NCBI GenBank assembly: GCA_963969345.1
Contig: OZ017766.1
Location: forward strand, 9,734,001 to 9,798,000
Source: Turbatrix aceti
Taxonomy: Eukaryota > Nematoda > Chromadorea > Rhabditida > Panagrolaimidae
DNA: 64,000 nucleotides
Direction: 5' to 3'
Shown here: positions 26,928 to 38,900 of the stretch, in pieces
Numbering within the stretch: the stretch's first letter is position 1
Layout: every line of letters starts with the position of its first letter
Notes under the pieces: model-generated
What the model was told of the DNA's origin: nothing
The model's input: only the letters and a program-made list of their open reading frames with translations
The model's database searches: none
Program-made: the position numbers and the translations under genes

Positions 26928-28345
26928 ACCTTTTATTTTGAAAACGGGATGAGGGCAATTATTTCCAAACTAAGTTTTTTTTCCAAGTTTTTTTTTCTTA
27001 AGACGGAGTCTGCGAGACTTTTTACAACCGACGACCAGACGTTTTTTACACTTTCAAATGTTTTGAGCCAAAGTTGTAGAGGAACCTAAGGGCAGTCTAT
27101 ATCCGCGATATTAGATTTTTGAAAAATCGTATTCTGGAGATTTGGCTTCAGATGTGTTTTTCATAAAATCCGATGAAGCGCTTGTCGTTTTAGTCGAAAC
27201 TGTCTAAAAATTTGTTCTGGGGTGTTTCAGAGGACAGGGAATACGATGGCTTACTCAGATTTTTCAAAAAACACCTGCAAGTATTTTTTATTGAATTTTG
27301 CCGTCATAAAATCGGCTGTACCGCGCCTTAAAAAAATAATCAGACCCTGACACCTATCCTATCTGAAAGAGCAATTTTTTCTGGTCAGAATCCAATTTCT
27401 TTTGAAAAAACGTAGTTTCCGCTTGGCCTTCTGGGTCTCGATTTGTAGTCAAAACAGCCAAAAACCCCCTCAAAAAACATGGCGGGATGTGCGCACGCGC
27501 GCGCGCACGCGCAAAAAAGGGAGTTTTTTGGTCATTTTGACGACAAATCGAGACCCAGAAGGCCAGGCGGAAACTACGTTTTTTTAAAAGAAACTGGATT
27601 CTGACCAGAAAAAATTGCTCTTTCAGATAGGATAGGTGTCAGGGTCTGATTATTTTTTTAAGGCGCGGTACAGCCAATTTTATGACGGCGAAATTCAATA
27701 AAAAATACTTGCAAGTGTTTTTTGAAAAATCTGAGTAAGCCATCGTATTCCCTGTCCTCTGAAACCCCTGTATGCAAATTTTTAGACAGTTTCGACAAAG
27801 TCGATTTGCGGGCCATCGGATTTTATGAAAAACACATCTGAAGCCAAATCTCCAGAATCCGATTTTTCAAAAATCTAATATCGCGGATATAGACTGCCCT
27901 TAGGGTCCTCTACAACTTTGGCTCAAAACATTTGAAAGTGTAAAAAACGTCTGGTCGGGCTTTTCTCCTTATAGGAAAATCGGCTCGCAGACTCCGTCTT
28001 AACTTTTTCGAAGTCCAAGTTTTATTATTACGTTGTTGCATAAATCGGGTCCCAGCTGTGACCGATTTAAAAAATAATTTGTTAATTTTTTTAAATCATT
28101 CATTGTTAAACATTATAATTGTCATTGTTATCTACAACAGTTATTCATCTATCAGGTAAAACCTGCAACTTACCTAACCTATTCCCAATTTTTCCTGAAA
28201 CAAGAACAAATTATCGAAAAGCCCAAAAGTGGGACACGTTTTATGCAACAACCTAATAATAAAACTTGGACTTCGAAAAAGTTAAGAAAAAAAACATGGT
28301 TTAAAAATAATTGCCTTCATCCAGTTTTCAAAATAAAAGGTTTTG
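26928..28345. repeat. Large palindromic fold-back element, arms about 550 bp
   Basis: The left arm (from TTTTATTTTGAAAACGGGAT at 26932) is matched in reverse complement by the right arm ending near 28345. Matching landmarks include TAAGGGCAGTCTATATCCGC (27087) versus its complement at about 27880-27903, and AGACGGAGTCTGCGAG versus CTCGCAGACTCCGTCT. The centre is near 27500 at a GCGCACGCGCGCGCGCACGC patch. The right arm is split by the insertion at 28003-28281. A solo arm copy is at 19980-20255. No ORF is conserved. Confidence 0.88.
28003..28281. mobile_element. TTAA-flanked MITE nested in the palindrome
   Basis: 279 bp with TTAA on both sides (27999-28002 and 28282-28285). Terminal inverted repeats of about 44 bp begin CTTTTTCGAAGTCCAAGTTT and include TGTTGCATAAA. 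The TTAA target is typical of piggyBac-type transposases. No coding capacity. Confidence 0.88.
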
Positions 28346-28950
28346 TGTCAAATTAATTAATGAAACTACGGTCTTTTTAGTCAAACAGTTTTATAATTTC
28401 ATAATTGTATTTTTATTTAAAAAAATATAAAGTGCAATTTGTTAAAAAATGTTCTTGCTTTTATTTTAAAATCAAACGTTGTTGCAACGCTCGGCGTATC
28501 AATGAGATCACAAAAAAGTTGTTTTCCGAAATGTCTGAATCAAGAGATCAAGCAAACCACTTTATAACAAAAAAATGGGCATTTTATAGCCAATAACGCA
28601 CCATTTTGCGGTAATATTAAGAGAATGCAGTTTACTATGTATGTACTATGTAGCGACAGTTAACCGTGTTTTTTTTTAAATGTTATACTTTGTATTGTTA
28701 ACATTATGCCACCAAAACTTAAAAGCAAAAATTCGTTAGTGAGTTAAATGCAATAGCACAGTGGAAGAACGACTCACAGTTTTTTGTTGCATATTGATTA
28801 ACAAAATGGGTTACTGTCTTTCCCCGTCGTTCCTGGCAGAGGTCGAATGGCATGTTTGCGCATCCGGTGAGGTCTTTTCTCCTTTTCCCGTTCTTTCCTC
28901 TTCTATTTCAGTGACAGACGATATTCAGTTTATTTTTCGAAAAAAGTAAA
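28346..28950. other. Intergenic, no gene seen
   Basis: Between the palindrome and the 3' end of the BTB gene. Short frames (28405-28596, 28761-28949) lack splice or family support. Confidence 0.35.
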
Positions 28951-30971
28951 TTAAACAATAGGTCGAAGAGTAAGCTGAAGGTAGAGATTACCATTTACCA
29001 GAAGTTGCGCATCGTTGTTGTACAGATCACCGACTTCGACTACTGATTGCAAGTCCAAGTCTGTGTGATACCGAGTTTTTGTAAAATACTTTTTACCGGA
29101 CACGTGTCGTAGAATTTTTTTGTCACTCACAACGGCAACTAGAAATTCAACGGAGCGGTGTTGGTCCATGTTGTCGCAGGCCAAGTTGAAGAGGAGTTCG
29201 TTGTCGGCATTTGGAAAAGTTGATGCAACCGTGAATTTGAGGGCCCAATTCCATGTTTGTACCGGGACTGTTGATGAGCGAGTGCTAATCTGAATAGGAA
29301 AGCGGTCAGTTAAAATATTTTTATATTTTTGAAATTGTTTAAAAAAATTGGGTTAAAAAAATGAAAAAAAAATGAAAAAAATTTAAAAAAAAATTAAAAA
29401 AAATTTAAAAAAAATGAAAAAAAATTAACAAAAAACGAGAAACTTCAAATTTTCCATTAACCGGCAGTTAAAAAAAAGTAACCTACCTTAAACATGTGAT
29501 CAATTCCACGGTCATAAAGCTGCTGATTCGTCAAAACAATTCGCTTATCCCATCTTGTGTCCGTGTACGAGCGAAGCAGGAATTGGCATGAGTTGAACTC
29601 GCTGAAAAAAAATCAAGCGTTGTCACTAAACCTTATAGATATTTACGACGAGCCCAGTTAAAAAAACCGTAGCCAAAACATTTGACCGTAGAAAAACAAA
29701 ACCCACTCCAGTGACCTAAAATTAAGCGGCAAAGCCAAATATTTGTAAGCCACGTGGATGCAGGGTTGAAAGATTTTGGCATGTTCAGCGTAGAGAGGAC
29801 TGGTTTCGATTTCATGGAGTTCTTCCGCAGTCATAAACGGAAACCTGAAATTCGACTTCTTTCATAACAGTTTATCTTTTTGGATCTTGATTAAAAAAAA
29901 CAGAGAGATATTTATTTACAAACCTGATCCAGGGCAAGATCTGCATGAGGGAAGGATCAGCAGTGACCCCGCGGCGCTCCGGACTTTTTGGAGCATTCTG
30001 CCATCGAATAAAAGCTTGATATAGAAAATGTTCATCTAAAAACCATAAATATATTTTTTCTACGTATATGAAAAATTCTGAACAGTTTCAAAAAAATTAG
30101 CCTATACATACTTGGAATGACCAGATCGTTGGATTTGAAAACCTCGATCAGCTGATCCCGGTCTAAAGCCATCCAGTCGGTTTCCCAATCCTCTGCTGAC
30201 ATGATTTCTTTTGCATTTAAGGCTATGATTTTGACGCATTCAGTCGTCAGCGTCGGATGACAGGCTTTGCTGGCGTAGTTGAACCAGACGTTTACGACCT
30301 CTTTTAGACAGACCTCGCTGAGGATGTAGTTGATGGCGTACTCGATACAGACGTTCTGGAGCCCGGTAAAGTTGTACTTGTCTGCAAGTACGAGCAAGGG
30401 AAGTGTATTGTCGTGCTGGAGAACTGCGTGATTTGAGTAGAAAAAACGGAGGAAGGTCGAGAAGAACGGAATGCATTGGTCTTCTTCTTTCAACTCTATT
30501 TCCTGAAATATTTTGTTCAAAGTTGAAAGATAGTATATTCCTACGAACAGTTATTAAAATAAAAATATTTATATTTATTGTTAAAAATCACAAAAATTTT
30601 ATTCGTTTTTATTTTTTTTACTTTTTAATTTTATTTTTAATTTTTTGTGTTTAAAAACACCTGATAGTTCTGATTTTTGTTTTTTTAAAGTTTAAAATTT
30701 TATTTTATTTTAATTGAATAAAAACTTTTTTGTAGGCGATTTAAAAAAATGGTTGTCCTAATAAACGGCAGTTTAAAACACCCACCTTTTTGTTGTTATG
30801 CCATTTCTGACTGAGCATACGATCAAAAACCTCGCTTCCCCGAGCAAGAACAATTCGATGAGCCGGAAATTTATTTTCCCCAACGATCAGCGTGACGTCA
30901 GAAAGGTGTTCACTGTTGAAGAATTTTTCAAACTCTCGAAACGCCTCTTTCGGATCCGCCGACGATGTCAT
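28951..30971 (-). CDS. BTB-BACK domain protein (BTBD17-like)
   Basis: Six exons: 30971-30786, 30502-30112, 30035-29924, 29844-29716, 29601-29487 and 29289-28951, all in phase, 423 aa. The BTB domain (residues about 10-110) shows LSDVTLIVGENKFPAHRIVL and FDRMLSQKWHNN, followed by LPLLVLADKYNFTGLQNVC. A BACK-like helical region follows (VWFNYASKACHP, WMALDRDQLIEVFKS, FLYQAFIRWQ, LPWIRFPFMTAEEL). The C-terminal half (FLLRSYTDTRWDKR onward) resembles the all-beta C-terminal region of BTBD17-type proteins. Such proteins may act as Cullin-3 adaptors or be secreted; no signal peptide or Kelch repeats are seen here. CAGTTA-rich tracts sit in several introns on the antisense strand. Confidence 0.85.
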
Positions 30972-33114
30972 ATAAAAACGAGTAGCTTGATGAACGTAGT
31001 CGACAGTTTTTTTTTAACTTAAAAAATGGCTGACCTGCCAAATCATTTTTATGGGGACAATAAAATTTATTTAAAAAAAAACAAGTGGATGGCAGTTATT
31101 TAAAATTAGTCAATTAAAGAAATCAAAAATCATCACGAGGGAAAAAGACAAAAGAAAAAAATGGGAGGAGGCGCGCGTGCCCCGTCGGAAGCGATCAAGT
31201 CAAGCGGCTTTGATGCGCGCGCGCGGCGCCCTTTTCCAAAAACAAAGACACTACCCCGAAAAAAAAAATATCAGATTCCAGTGTAAAGAACTTCAAATCA
31301 CGCTGCGCAAACCAGATCATGTTTTTTTTTTCCTTGAACTTGTATGTATGGGGTGGCAGATGATGAGATGAACCAAAAACGATGAGAAAGAACAGTGATA
31401 CGCAACGACGCAACCAACAGCTGGCTTCGCGCAGACAGCACAACGCGCGATGCATGGTGACTAAAAAAAATGTAGGAGACAGCTGTATTTAGTTGCAAGC
31501 GAGCCTTAGGCCATCAATTGCGTCGGTCGATAAACCATCCATCGTCTGACCGCCGTCCGCCGTCCGCTGCGGGAAACAACGAGGAAATAGGATTCTTTGT
31601 TCTTCAACAAAAAAAGTTTTTTGTGTTCGCGCAATTTTAGCGCCTTTTTACATACCAAAAAATTATGCATCATAAATCAGTTTTTATTCGTTCTTAAAAT
31701 TTACAAAAGCATTTTTTTACAACAACTAAGAATTTAATATTCGACAGTGAAAAAAATGACGTAAAAACAAAACTCAAATTTTAACTTTCTACCCCAAAAA
31801 AAATCAATTGAATCAAGCAACAGAAACAAAAAAGGGCGCGGTCCCCATCTGCAGTCCTCATCAGACGTTAGTGACTGCCTTGAGCACTCGTAGTTTAAAT
31901 TGTACAAACGTGTAGAATATGTATTGGAAGAAACAAGTAGGGTAAAAAAAAAGTTGTACAGAAAACAAAACAAGTTTGTCGTCGTTTGTTGCGGTTTCAC
32001 GGCAAGTTCAGGCGATTTATCGGAGACAAGGACCCCAAGGAGGTTCACACAAACACTACTTTTTACGTACCCCAGAAAGAAGAAGAAAGAGGCAATAAAT
32101 AAAATGTTATGGTTGTTTAGGGGTCTGGATCAAGTTTGAGGGTGAACTTTTTTGAAACTGGCTACTGTTATTTGGTTATGTGGGGTTAAAAAATACTATA
32201 ATGTATAAAAAAAAATTAATGTTTATAAAAAACTAACTAAATAACAACAATTTTTTTTTACGAAACACGCAATATTTATAAAAAAACTAACTAAATAACA
32301 ACAATTTTTTTTTTTTAATTTTACGAAACACCGTCCAATTTTTAATAAAAAAGAATTCTGTCCAGCAAAATCAAAAAAAAAATGTTTTGTTGTCATGTGA
32401 AGGTTAGATTTAAAAATAAATCTAAAAAACCATACAAGATTTTTTTGTTTTGAAAATAATAGGACTTTTATTTGATATTTTTATTTTTAGGTTTCACATC
32501 AGACGAATTTTTATCAAAATGTACAACGCATTTTTAGATAACGTAGTATCGGCTTGAAACGAAAAAAACATGAATATTGAATAAGTATATACGAAAAAAA
32601 ATTTGACATTTTTATTTTTATCTTTGAAATTTTTTTTAGAATTCGTAAATACAACAATTTTTTACATGATGTACAAATTGCATGCTCCCTAAAAAAATAT
32701 CACTCACAGTGTTTTATGATACATTTTGAATGGTAATCAGAAAAACAAAAGGCGCAGTGTGTTTGAAAAAATGTGCAAAATTTTAGCACCTATCAAAACA
32801 CGAATTTGGAAACGCAATTATTCAGTTTTTTAGTTCGCAAATTTTCCAAAATGAAATTTCAGCGCCGTTTTAAAAATAAAAAAAAACAATTCGAAACATT
32901 ACAGTTAAAACAAATCCGCTACGAAGCCAAGCTCTTGCCAACTTCTACCCCTTCGCGTCGTCATGCGCGGTTGCTATAGTAAAAAAAAAAGAAGAAAGAT
33001 ACAAGCTAATATACTACAATCTATTAAAGCTGGTCAGTGTGTTAGCGTCGAAGCATCATGTCGCAAAAATAAGAAAAAAAAGAGTGCACATGAACACCAC
33101 TTGGTAAGTGTGGC
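30972..33114. other. Intergenic, no confident gene
   Basis: Holds a GC-rich patch (31160-31240 and 31440-31570) upstream of the BTB gene, two direct copies of AAAAAACTAACTAAATAACA (about 32225 and 32279) and low-confidence frames. A Lys/Arg-rich frame at 32773-32979 has no support. Confidence 0.35.
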
Positions 33115-33375
33115 ATGGCACCACGACAACCAACAACAACAGCAGCAGCCCCGGCAACGATGAAGGAAGGCGGCGACGCCGGCGACGAAGCCGGCGACGA
33201 CGACGAAAACCACGAATATTACACCGCAATTTGCCTTCTCGGTTCTCTATTTTTTTCTCCTATTTTTTTTCTCGCGTTGCTGATTTATGCTGTGGGCCTG
33301 GGCCGGAGACACGAGTTTTCCAAAGCATGCGTGGCCGGCATCCAAGCATCCATGATTGCCCCGCCACAGGAATGA
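33115..33375 (+). CDS. Small acidic single-pass membrane protein, 86 aa
   Basis: ATG at 33115, stop at 33375. The N-terminus is Ala/Thr/Pro-rich, then acidic (GGDAGDEAGDDDENHEYY), followed by a hydrophobic membrane helix (TAICLLGSLFFSPIFFLALL) and a short basic-to-neutral tail (GLGRRHEFSKACVAG). It is much more GC-rich than its flanks. A competing frame (33108-33422) is Arg-rich and interrupted in character, so I prefer this one. No family recognised. Confidence 0.5.
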   Translation: MAPRQPTTTAAAPATMKEGGDAGDEAGDDDENHEYYTAICLLGSLFFSPIFFLALLIYAVGLGRRHEFSKACVAGIQASMIAPPQE

Positions 33376-33716
33376 GACAGACCTTTGCCACACACGAGCT
33401 TTGCACTTTGTGTTCCTTTTGAGTGCGTTCTTCCGCTGTTTTCAATTTTTTTTTCATTTTGGTGTTGAGTACTTTTTTTTGCAGGCGGGCTGGGCTGACT
33501 TCAAAATTGAAAAACAAGCGCAGTGTAAAAAATTTTTGTGTTCAAAATTTTATCAGGAACAAACATGGCAAATCAGTTATTATGTATGTATAATATTTAT
33601 TTGAAAAAGTGATGCAAATAACGACTGTAAATCATAATTTATTACCCGAGATTGAAAACAGTTATCGCATTTCAATTACAATTATCATACACCGTGATTC
33701 AACTCTAAACTACAAA

Positions 33717-34350
33717 TTAAATATTAGAAGGAATGGGCTGAGAGAATTCACGCTGGTGGATAAAGTTGTAGATGAACTGCAGAGCTTCAAGGGGCCTGTC
33801 ATGGGGCACAAAATGTCCAAAGCCACGAACGGTCAGGAAGTCAAGGTTACCGGTATACGGAGTGTAGAAGCCAGCAACGTTGGGTGTTTCTTGGTGGTAC
33901 TTCCATTCAACGCTGCTCGTCCGGTGATCTCTCAGCGTCAGGTTCAATGACGCGACGAATTGCTTGTAGAAGTCGTTGAGACTCCGGAAAGATTGACAAG
34001 GGCAGGTGGAGCAGCGGGCATGGCAGGCTGTCTGACTGGCGCCGTGTGCTTCACCTCGCCAAGATACTGGACATCGCCCGCGAGATGAGAGAGGCGTGAG
34101 TCGAACTCAGCGGCCGCGTGTGTCTTGAAACCGCCATATGAGCGAGAAGCCACCTTGATCTTGGAGCGCAAAGCATGGAGGAATTCGTCGATACTCATGG
34201 CGACAAAGCCCTGGCCAACCGAGCAAAAGATAGGCAAACGCTTATCAAAGATGATGGTTGTGCCAGGAGCAAAGCCCTTGAAATCGGGATTGGGCAAGGC
34301 AAAATCCGACAGGCGGACATAGTTGGGGAACCGCAAGTTGGAAGGTGGAT
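33717..34350 (-). pseudogene. Serine carboxypeptidase-like (S10) 3' part, frame broken
   Basis: The downstream part (33947-33717) reads NLTLRDHRTSSVEWKYHQE and then VRGFGHFVPHDRPLEALQF, the conserved C-terminal catalytic His region of S10 carboxypeptidases (GHxVPxxRPxxA). It extends upstream in frame (SLNDFYKQFVAS). The upstream part (34350-33944, after acceptor TTTAGCAG) is open in another frame: DPPSNLRFPNYVRLSDFALP through DFKGFAPGTTIIFDKR. The two open frames overlap near 33950-33990 without a usable intron, so a frameshift or decay is likely. The catalytic Ser and Asp regions are not in view. Possibly a gene fragment. Confidence 0.55.
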
Positions 34351-35919
34351 CCTGCTAAATAGGGAACTCGCGATAAGACGAGACAACAGGAAAGCCAATC
34401 GCTTACCTCGGACGGTTGTTAGATGAATAGGTAGAATAAGGCAGATGCCAAGGGAGTGAGACTAGTGAAGTACTGGTAGAGGTACAAGCTGGTTCCACTA
34501 AAAATAAAAGTCAATCAGAAGAAATAACAATGAAATCACTCATAAAAACGCGAAAAATCATTATAAAAACGCGAAAACATCGTAAAAACGATAAAAAGCG
34601 CGATTGGGGAATATCAGTCCTCTGCAAACGACTAAAGTGGTACTGTAGCGCGCAAATTCAAAAATTGTGAATAAATAAGACGCGAAAAGTGCACAAATAG
34701 GATTAGGAATATCCCAGGAAGGTATAAAAAGAGTGTGGTGTCAAAGAATGGACACCCAAAAGGCCGATACAGCAAGGAGGAGGCATATCGACCCCCAGGT
34801 CAACCGGACAGGTAAAAATGGAGGAAATTGTACAAAAAATTATATAAAAACGCTCCCCGTAAGAAGGGGACCTATAGGCCCGCGTATAATTCGGAACTTA
34901 GAAAAATAGTTGTAAAATCTATAAATCCGAAAAATTGTATATTAAATTGAATATGCAAAAAAAATTACAATACAAAATTAAAAACAATGAGTTCAAAATC
35001 TAAAACTTTATTGAAAATATTAACATTAAATTGAAGAACTTTGCCATAAGATGAAATATGTATGAAATGTCATATACAACTCATGTGTACGTCATTTAGT
35101 ATCTGTATTACAAGATGACAGTGTATAATTAATTTTTTAAATGTTTGTTTACATAGTAACCAAAACTTATAAATTTTGTTATAAAAAACTTTTTGCAATG
35201 CGATGGTCAAATAAAAAATTTAAATAATATTTGAAAAACTGTTGTGATTATTTTTTAAAGTTTTGTTGAACTGAATAACGTTTTTTATGCTTATAAAAAA
35301 TTTGTTTGATAATTTTTAACCATCGCGTGATTCAGTTTTTTTGTAAGAAAAAGTGAATATGCTTATGATAATTTTTTTTAACCATCGCGTGATTTGTAAG
35401 AAAAAGTGATTTTTATTGTGTTGTTATGTTTGTAACACAATAAAAATCATGTTTTTCTAAATTTTTGAATTGAAAAAGTTTTAATTTTGATTTCTACATA
35501 ACTAAAGATCATTTGATCAGTGTTTCAAATGCAACGAGAACAATAAATCACCGTTTTCAGTTATTCATATTTGCTATGTACATAAATATTTACATTTGTC
35601 CACATTTTTTTAAGTAAAATGCATGACATCCTTGAGGGCAGTTATTTGTTACATGTAATAGAAAAAATATAATTTAAAATTTTTTTTTGATGAGTTTTAT
35701 TCGACTTCCGAAATCCGTATTTCAATTATGAAAGAGTTGCGGCAGTTACGAAAAAATTGTAAAAATTAAAAACAAACATTACAAAGTAGTGCAGTTATTT
35801 ACATTTAAAAAAAATTTGTATGTAAAAAAATTGAGATCTTTATTGATTGTTTTTTTGTATCAGCTAAGCTCATTAATACACACATAAATATTGTTCTGTG
35901 CAACATGCACAACATTCAT
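34351..35919. other. Intergenic, AT-rich with hairpin repeats
   Basis: No gene. It contains a run of ATAAAAACG-type repeats (34530-34600), a TATA-like GGTATAAAAAGAG (34720), a direct duplication of AACCATCGCGTGATT (about 35318 and 35381), and a hairpin with arms GATTTTTATTGTGTT (35410-35452). One long CAGTT-family motif lies at 35620-35646. Confidence 0.45.
35620..35646 (+). repeat. Long CAGTT-family motif, copy 1
   Basis: AATGCATGACATCCTTGAGG directly followed by GCAGTTA. Shares its layout with copies at 59095, 60886 and 63410. Confidence 0.6.
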
Positions 35920-38900
35920 TCAAATCATCCTTCTGAATTGTTCAAAATGGTAGTTTTGTTCTTCTTCCCGTGTAAATACCATCCTTTTGCCAAGGGAATT
36001 TTTGAGTGTGACGTTCAGTTGGTCACGGGCACTTGCGTTTGATCCGTGAGACGTTATTCTCATCGCTGTGAGGTACCTGAAAGTTTTAAATTGGCCAAAA
36101 ATTAATCTTTTTCATTTATTCATTCAAACTCACTCTTTTTTAATATCCGGTGACCCAAAAATAATTATACAGGTTACAATATCAATGTACAGTACAAAAG
36201 ACATACTGTATATTGACTTGACGTATGGCAGAATGTAATAATCAGTGCCCCGGCGGTATGCTACGAAATGGACGCTCTGAAATGTCAAACCGCTAGACTA
36301 GTTTAAAAAAAACTTTGAACTGATATCAAAAAAAGTATATTTTATTTATTTATGTATGTAAAATTTCAAAAATAAATATGTACATACACTGAAAAAAATC
36401 ATGTCAGGAAAAACAGCCAAATTTGGCTGTTTTTGTGCTATTTCCAAAAACGACAGTTTTCTCTGACACATTTCTGGCTGTTAAAACTGACACATTTGGC
36501 CACAAAAACTGACAAATGGGTTTTTCCCGCGCTTTTTCGTCGCCCTGCTTTTTGCCATTGATTTCCCCCATTTGTGCCATTGCAACCGTAGTTTACATCA
36601 TAATTTATCATTATCAAACAAATAATCAACAAAAAAGCATACACAAAAAATCAGCGGAATTTGTCGTTCTTGTGGAGCTGTTTGCTCGTCTGTTTCTGTT
36701 CTGGAGTGTCACCGTGTAAGTAGGCCAGAGCTTGCAGTAGCCGTTGTCGAGTTCATCATGTCGTCGCCGTCAACGTCGATTTCACCGCTGCCCCTTGACC
36801 GTTGATGAAGCCGATTGGGCCTAAAAATCAAGAAAATTAGCTCGGTTTTCAATTTTTTTCCAAAAACTTACATTTTGCATGCAGGCAAGAGTGTATGAAG
36901 GCTATGTGAAGTAATCTGAAAGCTTGGAAGAATTACTGAATACAAAATAAAACCCTAGGTATTTTTTATCAAAAAATTTGATGCCAACTGCCTTTCAATC
37001 ATTTTTCACCTTTTTTTGCAATTGTGAAGCCAAATCTTGGCACCCCAGCTGTCGCAGCGCAATCCTACCTAACAAATCACAGAACTCTCATGGCACAATC
37101 GCATAAAAGGGAAAAAAATGATTGAAACTTGGTTGGTATACAAAAAATAGTAAAACCGCCCCAAAACTTGGAAAAATTCAAAAACCTACGTCGGTGGAGG
37201 AAATTTTGCTCGGATAAGGGTGCCTGTAGGTTGTACATGCCTGGAGGGTGTCGCCAGACGAGTCTGAAACAAAACCAAAACAATTCACGCTAAAAAACAA
37301 CAATTACAACACGAACGAGAAAAAAATAACATAACAAAAAAAGAACAAAGTTGGGCTGATCAAGCCGAGCGCTGCGACGCAATATTCGTGTTGAGACTCC
37401 TCAACAACGGAAAAGTCGCAGAACGCGCTATTTGTAAAATTAATTGGACGAAATTTATTTCTAAATTCGAAAACTTAAGTTTTTGAATAGATATTTGTAC
37501 GTTTTTTGTTTTGATAAAATAGAATCGAGTATTGTCATTCGAACTGGGCTATTGGCATTTTTCAAAATTTTCATCTTTGCCAAAATTGAAGGAGGTGTAT
37601 TAGAAAACTCATTACTTGGTAAAAAATAAAGTTACACGCAAAATTACAAATGATTTCGAAGCACAACAAAATTCTCTATCTATTAAAAATATAAACATGC
37701 TTTGAAATAATTTTCAAATGCCTGAAAAACTCAAACTTCAAAAACTTTTTCCTGAAAAATGAATTTTCGAAACTTTATCGAAGTGTAATCCAAAAACTAA
37801 AATCAGAATCGGATTCTACAGTATCTTTTACATCTGTAGTGATTGTGTCAGAATTTTACATTTATTCCGCGCGCCAGTGCAAATTTTCTTCTGAACCTCC
37901 TTTTTTTTGTTGAGCAAACACCAAAATTTTTCAAAGTAGGGTTCGGTAAAAAAATCGGCATGGATCGCGTTCGAAATGCATTTACGCGACAAGGTAGGGT
38001 CCGGGGCAGAAATGAACGCTGAAGCGAATGGCGTACTCAGTTTTTTAAATTGAGTTCTAAAAAGTTCCGAAAACCTAATTTTTCTCAGAAATTTAATTTT
38101 TTTCGAAACTTCTAAAGTGATAAGGTATAGTTTTTTATTCAAAATCAGTTAGAGAATTTTGTTTCGCTTCAGAATTGCTTTTGTTTGCCTTCCTAGCTCA
38201 TTTTGTTTATGCGCCGCGATTTTTCTACCATACCTTCTTCGATTTTGTCAATTTTGAACGAATTAAAAAAAAGAATTATGTCAGCATAAAGAACACCCCT
38301 GAAACTGTCCGTAAACAAAATTTCATAAAGAAAACTGAATTTTGGGCTGAGTTACATTTTTTTGTAATTTGGTGCGAAATCCAAATCCTCAAAATGCATT
38401 GACTTGCGCGCGCAACATGCGAAAGCCTCGGCAGTCGGGTGCGCTTTGGAGCTCTGGACAAAAGTCGGTTGAATTAAATTTATTTAAAAAATTCAAAACA
38501 ATGAGCGTTTATTGTCTATTGTCTTCATTTTTTTAGTACAAATAGAATCAAACATCGTCTTTCAAATGAGGCGATTCCTGTTTTGCAAAGTTGGCATTTG
38601 TGACATATTTGAGTAGGGTGTACTAGAAAAATCATATTTATGTACGTAATAAAGATCGAAACCCAATCCAAAATGCATTCGACGCGCAACAAAATTTTCT
38701 TTTTAACGATTATATTTAGTCTTACCCTAATGATTAGGCAAGTGCAAGAAAAAATTAAATTTTTGAAACAAAAATTTTGTTTCGAAAATTTCGAAACATT
38801 TTCGAAACCGGATCAAAAAACGAATATCAAAATTAGATTCCGCAGCATCTTTTACGTCTAAGAGCGGTGTTTCAGAATTTTTTCTCTTTCCGACGCGCCG

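Noticed and set aside
33108..33422. Arg-rich + strand frame overlapping the small membrane protein
   Set aside because: It is built of translated CGA/CGG runs; the alternative frame gives an acidic domain plus a clear membrane helix.
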